From NCBI RefSeq assembly GCF_023278565.1, contig NC_064681.1, positions 930,001 through 994,000 on the forward strand: a DNA stretch of 64,000 nt. Reading direction: 5' to 3'. Positions 38,197 to 48,779 of this stretch are shown in pieces. Origin of the DNA: Colletotrichum lupini (lineage: Eukaryota > Ascomycota > Sordariomycetes > Glomerellales > Glomerellaceae). The position numbers and the translations under genes were made by a program. The stretch's first letter is position 1; each line of letters starts with the position of its first letter. Below the pieces are notes generated by a model. The model had not been told where the DNA came from. It ran no database searches and worked only from the letters and a program-made list of their open reading frames with translations.

Positions 38197-41128
38197 ATGG
38201 CTGAGAATGGAACTGCCAGCGCCAACAAGGCTTACTTCAAGTACGTATACATTCCTACATTTTCACACGTCGTTCCCCCACATTTCCCTGATGGGGGATG
38301 GAGGAACGCCGTAACGGGATGATACCGAGTAACATCCAATTTTGTCCGCGTTCATACCGTCCCCGGGTTCCTGCCGATGTACACACATCACAAACACAAC
38401 CCGCCTTTCGAGACTCTTCACAATTTTGAGGTGTACTTGCCTCAACCCCCTCCCTCTTTTCCGAATATCATCCGACCCTGACAGAATTCCTCGTTCAAAC
38501 TTCTTCCTCCTTTTCTGAACTGCATTTTCGCATTTGGACATATTCGAGCAAATAGAAGTCAAAAGGAGAGGCCCATGGAGTTGACTTACACGAACTAACT
38601 CCTTGAGTAGTAAGCTGGCTGCCGAGTACGACACGAAGTACGAAAAGACTATTCTGCAGCTTGAAAAGGAGATTCGCAAGCGCAAGGACTTCATCGGCGC
38701 AGATTGGGTGATTGACGATGACGATGATGATGACAGCGAGAGCGCAGCACAGTCGACGGCGGCGAATGGTCGGTCTGTGAGACTTCTTGATTACGCTTGT
38801 GGAACGGGTTTGATATCGAGGGTGAGTTGTTTTGTAACTTTTGTTCCTATCGTATTTTCTTCTTCTTTTGAAGACGATATGATTATGTTCTAATTACCTG
38901 TTACCTTTGTCATGGTTGCGAGTAGCATATCACTTCCCTCGTGCAAGTACTCGAGAGAGCATGGATGAGATCTTCTCCCGTCCGTCACGCAAGTTTGTTT
39001 GCTCTTTTTTCAGATGTCGTGTACACCAAATTCGTGTTACTTATTTTCTTTGTCATTTACACAGCATTTGTGCGACTCCTCGTTGGTCCTTTCTACTTTG
39101 AGGGCTCCAGAACACTTTAGCATGTAGAAACGGAGACTCGGGCTGTAGACTTAGATCCGGGACAAAGTTGACTGACACCAAAAATAACAACAGGCCCTCG
39201 CGCAGTTCACGACGCATTGCGTCGGCATAGACATTTCGGAAAACATGGTGGCGGCCTACAACGCCCGGGCCGAGAACCAGGTACGTTGGAAAGACGATTC
39301 TGATTTTTGTCTGGTTCAAGTTGGTGGCAGTCAAAACAAGGCGACAGAGAGAGATGAGTCCAAAATAGCTCGGTTTCCCCATTCAGACTTCCGCTTGTCG
39401 TCCTCTACATACACACCTTCTCCTCATCTTCGTCACCTCGCTTTTGGCCAGATAGTTCTGCCCACACACGACGTACAGACCGGGCATCCAAGTGGAAAGT
39501 GACAGAAGAGAGAGGGAGAGCTGGGAGGGCGGAGGGAGAGTTTCGAAGGAAAGGTGTGTGTACACGCACACCAGACACCAGACACCAGACACCAGACGCA
39601 AAAAAAAAAGACGAGACCATGGGGCCAGCCGCTCCCAGACTCGGCTCGACTCCAGACAAGAGCAAGAAAAAGATGGGATCGTTCGCCTCACACGGTTACC
39701 TGCTCACGGACTCGTTTCGGCAAAAGAAGAGAGCACAGACAATCTTCTTGGGAAGTGGAAAGGAAGAGGGCTTGGAAAGGCTTGTCGTGGCTGTGTGTAG
39801 AGCAAGGTCAAGGGAAAGAAAGTCAGAAACCCTCGTCTGAGCGTTTTCCGTCGTCACGTTCACGATGAAATGACGGACGGGTCCGTTCTCTCCACGAGTC
39901 ACTTTCTTCTCTCTCTCCCTCTTTGCTCCCGCTCTCTCTCACACACACACACACCTCATGTTGGTCTCATCTCAGCCCTGCTGACCTTCAGACCTTTTCG
40001 ATCCCCGCCATGACATGACGTGGACATTTGCCCAAACTAGAAAACTCTCGCACTCTCTTTTGGCGGTTTTCGATCCGACCCCTCCCCCCCTTTCTCTCCT
40101 CTGGACAGCCTTACCTAGATCTCTCTCTCTCTCTCACCTCACCCTACCCACCCCTCCCTGAATCTCACAAGAATCTCATCTCATCCCATCTTTTTGATGG
40201 CAAAGTTGCCGTCTCGGGCGAGCACACCCGCACTCCTAACCCTCCTACCCCTCCCCCTTCTCCCTTCTTCCTCCGAGTGCTCGGCCGTAGACCGAACCAA
40301 GCCTGTGCGGGCGGCTCGGCGCACGGGGAAGATATTGCGTGACCAGAAGCCCCCCCCCCCCCCCCCCCCCCCCCCCCCCACGGGGGCTGCACCACCGAGA
40401 CGACCGTGCCCTGGGGGGGGGGGCGCGCGCGGGGGAGGAAATGTGCGGGCCCCAAGCCCCCCCCCCCCCCCCCCTGCGCAAAGATGCCGCAAAGGTACAT
40501 GAGACATGATACATGGACGACATGAAAGAGAAAAGACGGGAAAGGCCGGGAAAAAAAAAGAAACGGCGGATAGAAGCGGCAAGCTTCAGCTGAACCCGGT
40601 GACTGACATGACCACCCACACCCCCCTCAGGGCCTCACCGCCGACGAAATGCACGCCTACCAAGGCAACCTCACGGACCCTTCCGACCCGGCCCCCGCGG
40701 CGTTCGCTTCCGACGACGGCCGCTTCCGCGACTTTGACGTTGCCGGTGTCGGTCTCGGGTTCCACCACTTTGAGGACCCGGAGCTCTCGGCCCGCCGGCT
40801 GGTGGAGAGGCTGAGGCCGGGCGGGGTGTTCATCATTCTCGATTTCCTGCCGCACGAGAAGATGGATCACGCGTTGCCTGCTGCGCATACGGTTATGCAT
40901 CACGGGTTTTCGGAGGAGAGGATGAGGAGTATCTTTGAGCGGGCTGGTGCGGGCGGGGATTTCAGGATGGAGGAGCTTGGGAGTGGTGTTGTTTTTGGGG
41001 GGCATGGGCATGGACATGGAGACGGTCATGGACACGGGCATGGGGAGGAAAAGGAACATGATCATGGCCATGGCTCGGGACAGGGGATGAAGAGGCGGGT
41101 GTTCTTGGCGCGGGGAACAAAGGCGTAG
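38197..41128 (+). CDS. Class I SAM-dependent methyltransferase with His-rich loop
   Basis: The model joins 38197-38240, 38611-38821, 39194-39280 and 40631-41128, giving 279 residues. All joins keep the frame. Motif I is L-L-D-Y-A-C-G-T-G-L at residues 73-82 (split from motif II by an intron), followed by V-G-I-D-I-S at 95-100 for the ribose-binding acid. Later segments include GFHHFEDP and GGVFIILDFLP, as in UbiE/COQ5-like and small-molecule methyltransferases. The substrate cannot be named. An Asp-rich run (about residues 50-57) precedes motif I. Residues 238-266 form a Gly/His-rich stretch with nine histidines just before the last strand (K-R-R-V-F-L-A-R-G), so the stretch sits in the loop between the final two strands. 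Introns 1 and 2 are about 370 nt and intron 3 is 1350 nt, long for a filamentous fungus. The gene is convergent with the phosphatase gene, whose stop lies 132 bp away. Confidence 0.88.
40350..40474. repeat. Poly-C and poly-G tracts inside methyltransferase intron 3
   Basis: The intron at 39281-40630 contains C30 at 40350-40379, G11 at 40413-40423 followed by a CG-repeat and G5, and C18 at 40457-40474. C tracts on both sides of a G tract on the same strand can pair in the transcript. Such runs are error-prone in sequencing, so exact lengths are uncertain. Confidence 0.85.
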
Positions 41129-41260
41129 GTAGATATCAGTGAGCTAAAGATATCATGAATCTTCAGATTTGGAACTCAGGCTTGAACCTCTTTGGTTGAA
41201 GACGAGCGGAACACACTCGGAAAGACCATGCCTCCCGTTCTACCGAAACTCCCGTACCTA

Positions 41261-42484
41261 CTATTCCTTATCAATGACATCAACAGCAAAAGCACCTCCA
41301 AGCAGAATAGCAGGTTCCTCGATGCTGTGGTGCTCGTAACTAACGTAGTTTCTCACGTATCAGTCTTGTCTCGCTCTACATGGGGATACACTCTTTCTAT
41401 CGAACAAGAAGAAAAAAACTCACCTCAAAGTACCCACGCCACCGGCCTCGAGCAGGAACGCCGGTCCGTCCTGCAGCGTCTTGCCGGCCCAGCGCATGGC
41501 AAAGGCGCGGAAGATGTGGCCGTGGGCGACGACCAGGACGTCTCCGTTGGGCGCGTCCTTGTTGCCGATGACGGGGCTGTGCCACCTGTCGCGGATGTCT
41601 TTGATCAGGCGGTCCAGACGTTCCGTCACGTCTTGGGGGCTCCTGTGCGGGTATCAGCAAGATTTTCTGAGTGGTGAAATTTCCGCTGGCTGTTTATGAG
41701 GCTTCACGCCACGTCGATGACCTATGAGCGTCTCCCCGAAACGGCACCTATGAAGGTTCTGACCGCATCGGTGGCTAGATCACCGACGACGCTTTCCTGG
41801 GAGACAGCACGGCCTGACAGGCATGGAAGGAGAGAGAAAGGCATCAGAGGTGGAAGAGAAAGACTTACTCGCCGCCTGGGCAGCCGTCGCGCCAAATGTC
41901 CCAGTTCTCAGAAAGGCCCTGCTCCTTGCGGATGCGGCGGATCTCGGGCGATGTGATGCCCTCGTAGTCGCCATAGTCCCATTCGCGAATGTCCTCGGTG
42001 ACCTCGACGCAGGCGTTGCAGTGCGGGCCGTTGCCCTCAATCTCGCCGTGTTCCTTCCAGGGGAGATTGTCGTTGATGCCGAGGTTCAGCAGTTCAAATG
42101 TGCGCTGGGCACGTTTGCGAGGGGAGACGTAACTGATTTGCCTTTAGCAGCAGCTCGTGGCCAAGGGGATTGAGATTGAGGCCAATGATGAGTGCTAGGT
42201 GACATCACTTGATGTACCTGGTTGTGCTTGAGAGCAAGTCTGGACCCCTGAGGCGGAAGACCTCATTATCCTCCTCACGTGGCACAACAATTGCACGCAA
42301 CTCACATGTGAGAGATTCGTTTGGGTACAATGAGGCGGTCACTCCCAACCAGGGCGCGGCCGGTGGCGCGCACACGCTTCTCGCCGTTGGCTGTGAGCGG
42401 GATATCGGTGCTGCCGGTATGCCGGCCGTTCAGAGACCATTCCGTCTCGCCGTGGCGGATGACAAAGGCACGGGGAGTCGTCAT
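41261..42484 (-). CDS. SHB17: Histidine phosphatase, SHB17-like sedoheptulose-1,7-bisphosphatase
   Basis: The model is complement(41261-41339, 41424-41642, 41869-42132, 42306-42484), 246 residues. All three introns (84, 226 and 173 nt) have GT...AG ends and fall in phase 2. The N-terminal phosphohistidine motif is [10 protein letters not shown] with catalytic His11. The acid-loop motif [10 protein letters not shown] is at 109-118, W-R-D-G-C-P-G-G-E follows, and the second catalytic histidine is His188 in V-V-A-H-G-H. The order and wording of these motifs, and the final segment [10 protein letters not shown], match yeast Shb17 as I recall it (271 residues). That enzyme dephosphorylates sedoheptulose-1,7-bisphosphate in cytosolic riboneogenesis, feeding the non-oxidative pentose-phosphate pathway. 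A broader phosphoglycerate-mutase-family phosphatase is the alternative. The short last exon (26 codons with stop) is supported by its match to the family C-terminus. Confidence 0.88.
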
Positions 42485-44007
42485 GGCGGCGGGTGCAACA
42501 AATCCGTCTCGCGGAAGCCGATTTGACAGCGGATGTAACCTCGCAACGGGAGTTGGTGTGTAGGAAATATTATGCGATCTCTATCGATGTCTAAGTGTTC
42601 TTCGGGGGTCTAATGGAGGGCGGCGCAGGGACGCCCCCGAGTCAGCTTTTGGTCCTGTCACACACAGCAGCAGCGAGATCTTGACGTGGGTATATGTGCT
42701 TGTGACGTTTAATGCATGAAGAGAGCCCGGAGTCTGCTGTGAAATGGTGAGTTGTGAATGAGAGCAACTTGAGACGGATGGGCTTGGCGTGACGCTTCTG
42801 CTTTTGCCCAGTTTGGCTTTCCAGCTGTCCCGCTCTTCCTGTCTGCGCACTTCATCTCAATTCTGTGCATAGCCTTTTGAGATCTCGTGTAAACCGTAAC
42901 GGCGCTTGCCATGACCCTTGACACAGTTCACCAACGGTTTGTTTTCTGCAAGTGCCAACTTTGGCCGATGAACTCATCCACGGCTCAGGCCAAGACCCAA
43001 CGACATCTGCCAACTCGAGCCAAGGCCAGGCGGGGGCGGTAGTGCTGAGTCTCTTTCTTCAAAATCTTTGCCGTATCGTGTGTCCAATGTTTCTTCTGAT
43101 CTCCCCGACAATGACAAGCGAGAAGACAAGCCTTTTGTCCCCTCTTACTGGCCCCTGTATCGCATCTTCTCCTAGCCCCAGCATCGGCCATCGTAACGGT
43201 AGCACTTCGTCGCTTCTCGCGTGCACTTGCCGCAGGCTGCGTCCCATCTCCCCCCGTCGTCATCCGGCTTTGTGACATCTGTCTGGTTTTATGCGGTCCA
43301 GGATAGGTCAGGATGGGGGACGGGTGGGAAATGTGAGAAAGGCTTTTTGGGCTTGTAGCAGAGAGGGAGATCCTCAGTAGTAGTGCGCCATGAGAAAGGT
43401 TTCAGCAAGGGCTGTAACGAGCAGGGGGTCGCACCAGAACCCCACACGGGCAAGAACTACCTGGTCGTGATCACTTGCTCGAAAGTGAATGTTGCGGCGA
43501 CTTTCCGTTGCTCGACGGGGAGTGAATAGGCGAGAAAAGAGGATAGGGGATCCGATAAGGTCGTGGCGAATGTGAGGTCAGAAGACCCGTGGAAAGGAGG
43601 GTGGACGTTGCTCTGGTGTACGGAGTAGGGATGAATGCTGAGGGGAAGGAGAAGAGGATGGAGAAAGAGAGATGCTCTCACGAAGTTTGTTTCAACGCAC
43701 CAGTAGAAGTGGGAATGAATAAGCCCTTTGAGGATGCCCTGGGCAGCGAAAAAAAAGGCAGTTGGGGGTCCTAGGTGGTTCTTACTCGACGTCTCTTATC
43801 TCTTAATCCTTCTTGCTCGCTTCGGAAGTTCGTAATGGCGCAATCGACAAAAAGGTCAATGTCTCCCACACACTCTTTGCTCGTTTGACTGCCTTTTTGA
43901 CTATTTGGCAACTCCTCTCTCTATCTCAAGGGTTGCACGAACTCGCCTCTTATGAGTCTTTTTTCCTTCCCTCTTAACCTGATTGAATTATCCGCTCAAC
44001 ATCAGTA
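42485..44007. other. Intergenic region between phosphatase and Ser/Thr-rich gene
   Basis: The phosphatase gene and the next plus-strand gene diverge from this 1.5 kb stretch, so it should hold both promoters. I see no domain-bearing open frame. The last 150 bases before 44008 are pyrimidine-rich (CTCTCTATCTC and TTTTTTCC tracts), as in fungal leaders. Confidence 0.6.
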
Positions 44008-44616
44008 ATGACCCGAAGCGACGACGTCACGCCAACCCCGGCTCTGACAGGACGATTACTAAGAGCGCTGGGGCTCCCTTCGTCTCCTCTTCTTCCTCGG
44101 CGCCAACGTCTGCAGCGGGGCCTCCACCGCCGCGGCGTTTCCACTTCCGGCTGGACTGCCACCGAGACTACCGACAACGACACCGACACCACCGACGCGA
44201 ACGCGCTGGAGCTCATCGCTTGGCCGTACTCTGCTGCGCCCGCCGCCCCCGCCACAGACCCGTCAACGCCGAGATCATCGACGCCGAGATCATCGACGCC
44301 GACGACAAGCGATTGCTGTTCTCCTAGTTGCGATTGCGAGTACGACCCCTTTGGGACAACGACCCGGCGGCGGCATTCTCCATCAACGCCACTCGAGAGA
44401 CCACAAGGCCACAGGCGAGCTAACTCTCTCGACTCAACGACCACCACTTCTTCAAACGATTCTTCCTCTTCATCCTTCTCATCGGTATCTTCGCGCTCCC
44501 GTTGGAACCCGTTCTCTTCCACGACCGACGAATTGACCACCGTGAACCGACGATTCAACGGCGTAGACGATAAAAGGAGTAAAAAATCGAGAGAAGTCTG
44601 GAGGGAATATTGGTGA
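44008..44616 (+). CDS. Ser/Thr-rich hypothetical protein
   Basis: I do not recognise this 202-residue single-exon frame. It has a basic N-terminal third (R-L-L-R-A-L-G-L, L-P-R-R-Q-R-L-Q-R), a Thr/Asp/Ala-rich middle with the direct repeat S-T-P-R-S-S-T-P-R-S-S-T-P, a Cys-containing patch (D-C-C-S-P-S-C-D-C-E-Y), a long Ser run near residue 155, and a charged C-terminus ending E-V-W-R-E-Y-W. No membrane span or known domain is visible. The start has a pyrimidine-rich leader just upstream. The opposite strand also has a 194-codon frame (43974-44558), which I take as a shadow. Only 88 bp separate the stop from the next gene's start, so a shared transcript or a wrong model is possible. Confidence 0.45.
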   Translation: MTRSDDVTPTPALTGRLLRALGLPSSPLLPRRQRLQRGLHRRGVSTSGWTATETTDNDTDTTDANALELIAWPYSAAPAAPATDPSTPRSSTPRSSTPTTSDCCSPSCDCEYDPFGTTTRRRHSPSTPLERPQGHRRANSLDSTTTTSSNDSSSSSFSSVSSRSRWNPFSSTTDELTTVNRRFNGVDDKRSKKSREVWREYW

Positions 44617-44704
44617 AGCGCCTTCGTAGACCTAGCAACAGGGAACCAAAGTTTCGTTGTAAAAGAGGAGGGGGAGAAAAAATCAAAGCAAAGACTGGGG
44701 AAAT

Positions 44705-45041
44705 ATGAGCGGCTTCACCAAATTTCGCGCTGGCCTTACAGCCGCCGGCTGCGCTGCCATCATTTTCACAGGCGCCACCTATGGCGCAGGCTTGAAGACA
44801 CAAAAGGAATGGAAAGAGGTGAGAGAGCATTTCTGATAGAGGAAGTCGCATCGCGAGAAACTAACGAATTCTTCCTCGTCAGGAACGACAAAGCTTCTGG
44901 GAGTCTCCATACGATGAGCAAATTTCTCTCCTGCAGGGCCAGCGTGGCCGGTTAGTTACAGAGCGCCGGAAGTGGGAAAGAAAGCTCGAGTATCTGGATG
45001 AGAGGATAAAAGAGGGGGAGGCTAAGAAGCCAGAAGGATAA
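44705..45041 (+). CDS. Small single-span membrane protein with C-terminal coiled coil
   Basis: The model joins 44705-44818 and 44883-45041, giving 90 residues. The 64-nt intron (GTGAGA...CGTCAG) is in phase 0. A hydrophobic segment at about residues 9-29 (G-L-T-A-A-G-C-A-A-I-I-F-T-G-A-T-Y-G) follows a short basic start. The rest is charged and probably helical: K-T-Q-K-E-W-K-E-E-R-Q, then L-L-Q-G-Q-R and a predicted coiled coil, E-R-R-K-W-E-R-K-L-E-Y-L. This layout is typical of small mitochondrial inner-membrane proteins of fungi, for example respiratory-chain assembly factors, but that is inference and I cannot name a family. The gene is convergent with UBP6, whose stop lies 440 bp away. 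Confidence 0.75.
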
Positions 45042-45481
45042 CAACGGACGCTATGAAAAGTCTGATATGGTGATGTTCTGTCATGGCCAACAAGAGTTCG
45101 GCCTCAAGCAGTAGGCACATCCAAGTAGGATAAGGAATGCTGCTTCCAATGGATCCGCGAAGAACGAGGCAAAAGACCACGATCAGCGGCGGCGCAAAAG
45201 CGACCAGCCCACGCGTAGAGCCTTGTGGGCGCCATGGGTAATTTTGTATAGTAAAGTCGATCAAAGGCCATTCGCAAGCTGTACACGAGAGTAAAGAATA
45301 ATTGTAGCGATCACCACTTTGCGTAATGAACGGCATCCATTACAATCATCAATCCGTCTATCTATGCCCTACAGTGATTTATCCCTTTGTCACCGGCTCG
45401 TTTTGCATGCCTCCCATAACCTCGTTATCGCTCGAAAACGCCAAGTCGATGCCCTTAAGAGCTCTGAGCAGCTGGATTTTC
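45042..45481. other. Convergent 3' intergenic region
   Basis: This 440-bp stretch lies between the stop codons of the small membrane protein gene (+) and UBP6 (-), so it should hold both 3' untranslated regions and terminators. No coding signal is visible. Confidence 0.7.
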
Positions 45482-47238
45482 CTACTCGGTCTTGCCTTCA
45501 TTATCAATCGTCGGAAGAGGGATGGCCCGGTAGAGACAGATGAGGGCAGAGTGCGACTCGCCACCGCCCGCCAAGGCATCAATCTTGTCAGGGGTAACCT
45601 CGGACACCTTGTCGTCATTGAACCACCACCAGTTGCCGTCCTCCTCGCCCTTCTTACCGGTCTTGGGGTCGACAGGGGCCGTCTTCTTGACATAGGCAGT
45701 GTAGTGACCGCTATCGGCACTTGCTCCCTGGTGAGTGACGACGCCACGCAGCTCGTAGATTCCGGACTGGTTGGCGCCTTCGTCCTTGGCCAGGTCCTGG
45801 TTCACCAGAGCATAGAGCTCCTTCTTGGCAACAGTGAGAGCCGCATCTTTCTCGGCTTCGACCTCAGCGTCAGTCTTGAAAGTCTCAGTCATCTCTGTAT
45901 CGCCATCAGAAGTGCTGGCCACGGGCTTTCCAGCTCTCTCGGCCTTCTTATCGTTGGCCTTCTCCAAAGCTGTCTTGCCCTCGGGGCCTCCAGACGCTCC
46001 AGCAACATCGCCTCGGTCGACAGGGTTGATCTTGCGTCTCTTGCGAGCACGCTCAATATCCTCTTCGTCTTTGCGAATCTCGCGAACCTTGTCGCGCACG
46101 GGAATAAGAGCCTTCTTGAGCTCATCGGTGCAGAACTCAACAACGTCAAGTTCGTGGGGGAAAGTGACCTTGCGCATGATCTTGGCCTTCTTCTGCACTT
46201 CTCGCTTCCAGAAGAATCGCACAAAATGGACCGTAAGATACTTGGGGAGCCGTGAAATTTGCGACTTCTTCGTGTAAGTCGTGTCTCTATCCAGAACGGA
46301 AGACTTCTTCTCCAACTTCTCAGTCAAAGCAGCCATAATACCGTCGCGAAGGTGGTTGATTGAGGCATCAATGTGGCAGTTGAGCTTGAGGAAAGATTCG
46401 CTTGACTTGACAGGCTCCTCTCCACCATCCCTGGCAGCCTGCTCATCGGCCTCGAGAGTTGACTGAAGCTCTCCAGCCATGTACCTGTCGATAAACGAAG
46501 AACCCTCAGACTCGGAGAGCTTCTGCTTCAACTGGGAAATGATCTGAGACCAGGCCTCCTCGGCATCCTGCTGAGCATATCCGGCTCCGGTCTTGGACTT
46601 CTCGGCGAATTGGGGGTAGACCATGCGGAGTGTACTCAGGAAAGTCAGCGGGGGAATGGCGCCCTGTGTTTCCGACATGTTCTTGTAGAGATCGGTAAGT
46701 TGAGTGGCGATATCAGTCGAAGTGAGGCCAAAGCTACTGCCGGCACCACCGCTACCCGACTTGTGCGTGGTCAGGGCCGTCTGGAGTTCGGGGATCGATC
46801 GGAGGGTCTGGAGGGTCGAGTTAAGGTAGCAGGTGTTGCCCAGATTGGTGAGGCCTGCGGGAGTGGCTCCTTCCTGCTGGGCTGCTTCGGCTTCGGTCAT
46901 GTCCTCAACAAACTTGACTGCTTCCTTGGGTCGAGCGAGATCTGCGTTCTCGCCGGAAGGCTTGCCCATCATCATCAGTGTGGCGCCGGCCTTAAGGCCG
47001 AACTTGGCCATGTCGTCGTCATCCTTGACTTGCCTGCCCTTGACAAGAATCTTTTGTCGCTCGGGTTCAACGCCGGTCAGACTGTAGAGCTGATACTTGA
47101 AGGTTTCGCCATTGGACGAGGTATCGATCTCGACTTGGTACTTTGTGCCTTGGTGGCTAACGGTGACTATTTGACAAGTCAGACAACAGCAGGCAACGCA
47201 TTGATTGAGTAATGCTGCTTACCGGGTATTGACGCCAT
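45482..47238 (-). CDS. UBP6: Ubiquitin carboxyl-terminal hydrolase 6 (USP14/Ubp6 type)
   Basis: The model is complement(45482-47166, 47223-47238), 566 residues. Exon 1 carries only five codons plus one base (M-A-S-I-P). The 56-nt intron (GTAAGC...AAATAG) leads into V-T-V-S-H-Q-G-T-K-Y. Residues about 5-77 form a ubiquitin-like domain, which in this family docks on the proteasome subunit Rpn1. The USP catalytic domain follows: Cys box G-L-T-N-L-G-N-T-C-Y-L-N-S with catalytic Cys118 (the same number as I recall for yeast Ubp6), His box S-G-H-Y-T-A-Y-V with His493, and W-W-W-F-N-D-D-K-V with Asp523. The enzyme removes and recycles ubiquitin from substrates held at the proteasome. A Lys/Arg/Glu-rich insertion (about residues 330-430) lies inside the catalytic domain. 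It shares a 756-bp divergent promoter region with ARPC4. Confidence 0.95.
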
Positions 47239-47994
47239 CGTTGTGTCTGTGATTCAGGTCGGCCTTGCTGCAAAATTCTGGAGTAGCTGGTATTTTCAGT
47301 GCGTTGAGATTAAAACCTCGTTGCGAAACGGGCTGTTGAAGGACAAGTTTGTTGAAGGCACCAGGTGGGTTGCGTCAGTACCTACCAAGCATGGAACCTT
47401 GAGGTGGGCGGGCAGTAAGGGAGGCAAGGTAGTACAAAGGACTACACGGCAAGATAGCGGGGAAGCGGTGTACCTGCAGGGTCCGTTTCAGCTACCGATT
47501 CGCTTATGGCAATATGCCCTTGTCCCTAGCACTTCCGCATGCATTCGACAGTCTTCCAGCATCTTCGGGGAAAGGAGGCTCGAGATAATCTGCAAAGCTT
47601 ATGGTATTTGTGTCATGTACTTCAATGCTAGAAAATGGAATAGTTGCCCTCATCATCATAGTCTATCTGGGAGCATAAAATAATGTGCCTAGTTCCTGGG
47701 TACGTTATTATTCGGTTTTCGGAATGGTCAAGCACCGTAGTATGCATGTAAAGGGTACAAGCGGGGGATCGCCACTAAGGAAAGAGCTCCAGGATCACGT
47801 GAGAAAGCTTCCGGCTGAATCAGCGAAGTGCGGTGACAGCTACGCATGATGTGGAGCTAAGGTACGGCGGTGCTACCAGCCCCACTACGAAACGTCAGGC
47901 TTCCGGCTGAGCCAACCTCACGAGCCCCGCGGTCAAGATCCAACTCCAACCTCTCAGCATCACCAAAGGTTGGACGCGGCCACGTCTCGCCATC
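47239..47994. promoter_or_regulatory. Divergent promoter region of UBP6 and ARPC4
   Basis: This 756-bp stretch separates the start codons of UBP6 (minus) and ARPC4 (plus), so both promoters must lie here. It contains a TCACGTGA palindrome at 47795-47802, 192 bp before the ARPC4 ATG. A frame of 146 codons at 47243-47683 has no recognisable domain and I regard it as chance. Confidence 0.6.
47795..47802. promoter_or_regulatory. TCACGTGA palindrome upstream of ARPC4
   Basis: A perfect TCACGTGA, the third in the window and the one best placed relative to a start codon. Cbf1/bHLH-type factors bind this sequence in fungi; its use here is inferred. Confidence 0.5.
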
Positions 47995-48779
47995 ATGGTC
48001 AGTGAACTCTTGTGGTTGGATGAGCTGTGTCTTTGCTAACAATTGGAAACATAGTCTCAATCACTGCGACCCTATCTCCAAGCCGTCCGGAGCAGTCTGA
48101 CATCCGCCCTGACGCTCTCCAATTTCGCTTCCCAGACCGCCGAACGTCACAATGTCCCAGAGATCGAGGCTCAAACATCACCTGAAGTCCTCCTGACGCC
48201 CCTAACGATTGCCCGAAACGAAAACGAGCGAGTTCTGATCGAACCGAGTATCAATTCCGTGCGGATATCCATCAAGATCAAGCAGGCCGACGAGATCGAG
48301 CACATCCTCGTCCACAAGTTTACTCGTTTCCTGACGCAGAGAGCCGAATCGTTCTTCATCTTGAGAAGAAAGCCAATTAAGGTATGAGATACACATCACG
48401 GAAGTGTTTGGCGGAGCTTTCAGGGGCTACAATGCCACGTGGCTTACAACTGGCAACGCGAACGACGACACTGACTTACTATTGCACTAGGGATACGACA
48501 TTTCATTCTTGATTACGAACTTCCACACCGAGGAGATGCTGAAGCACAAGCTGGTCGACTTTATTATCCAATTCATGGAGGAGGTTGACAAGGAGATTTC
48601 GGAAATGAAGCTCTTCGTATGTCCCCTCACTGTTGATCCTTCTGCCATGGCAGTTTCTGACAGCACACAGTTGAATGCGAGAGCTAGATTCGTTGCCGAA
48701 TCTTTCTTGACTCCCGTAAGTCATACTCGCTATTGCAGCGCCAACCGGACACAACTAATGCCCCCCTTAGTTCGATTAA
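47995..48779 (+). CDS. ARPC4: Arp2/3 complex subunit 4 (ARPC4, p20)
   Basis: The model joins 47995-47997, 48055-48381, 48491-48616, 48671-48715 and 48771-48779, giving 169 residues against 168 in human ARPC4. Exon 1 is only the start codon, followed by a 57-nt intron (GTCAGT, TGCTAAC branch, CATAG). The last exon encodes just Phe-Asp and the stop. The protein is strongly conserved: [48 protein letters not shown], and [22 protein letters not shown]4 forms a core heterodimer with ARPC2 in the Arp2/3 complex, which nucleates branched actin at endocytic patches and hyphal tips. Its start lies divergent from UBP6. Confidence 0.96.

Noticed and set aside
43974..44558. A 194-codon minus-strand frame opposite the Ser/Thr-rich gene.
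   Set aside because: It mirrors the repeats of the plus frame (V-D-D-L-G repeats), has no better start context and no domain. One of the two must be a shadow, and the plus frame has the better leader.
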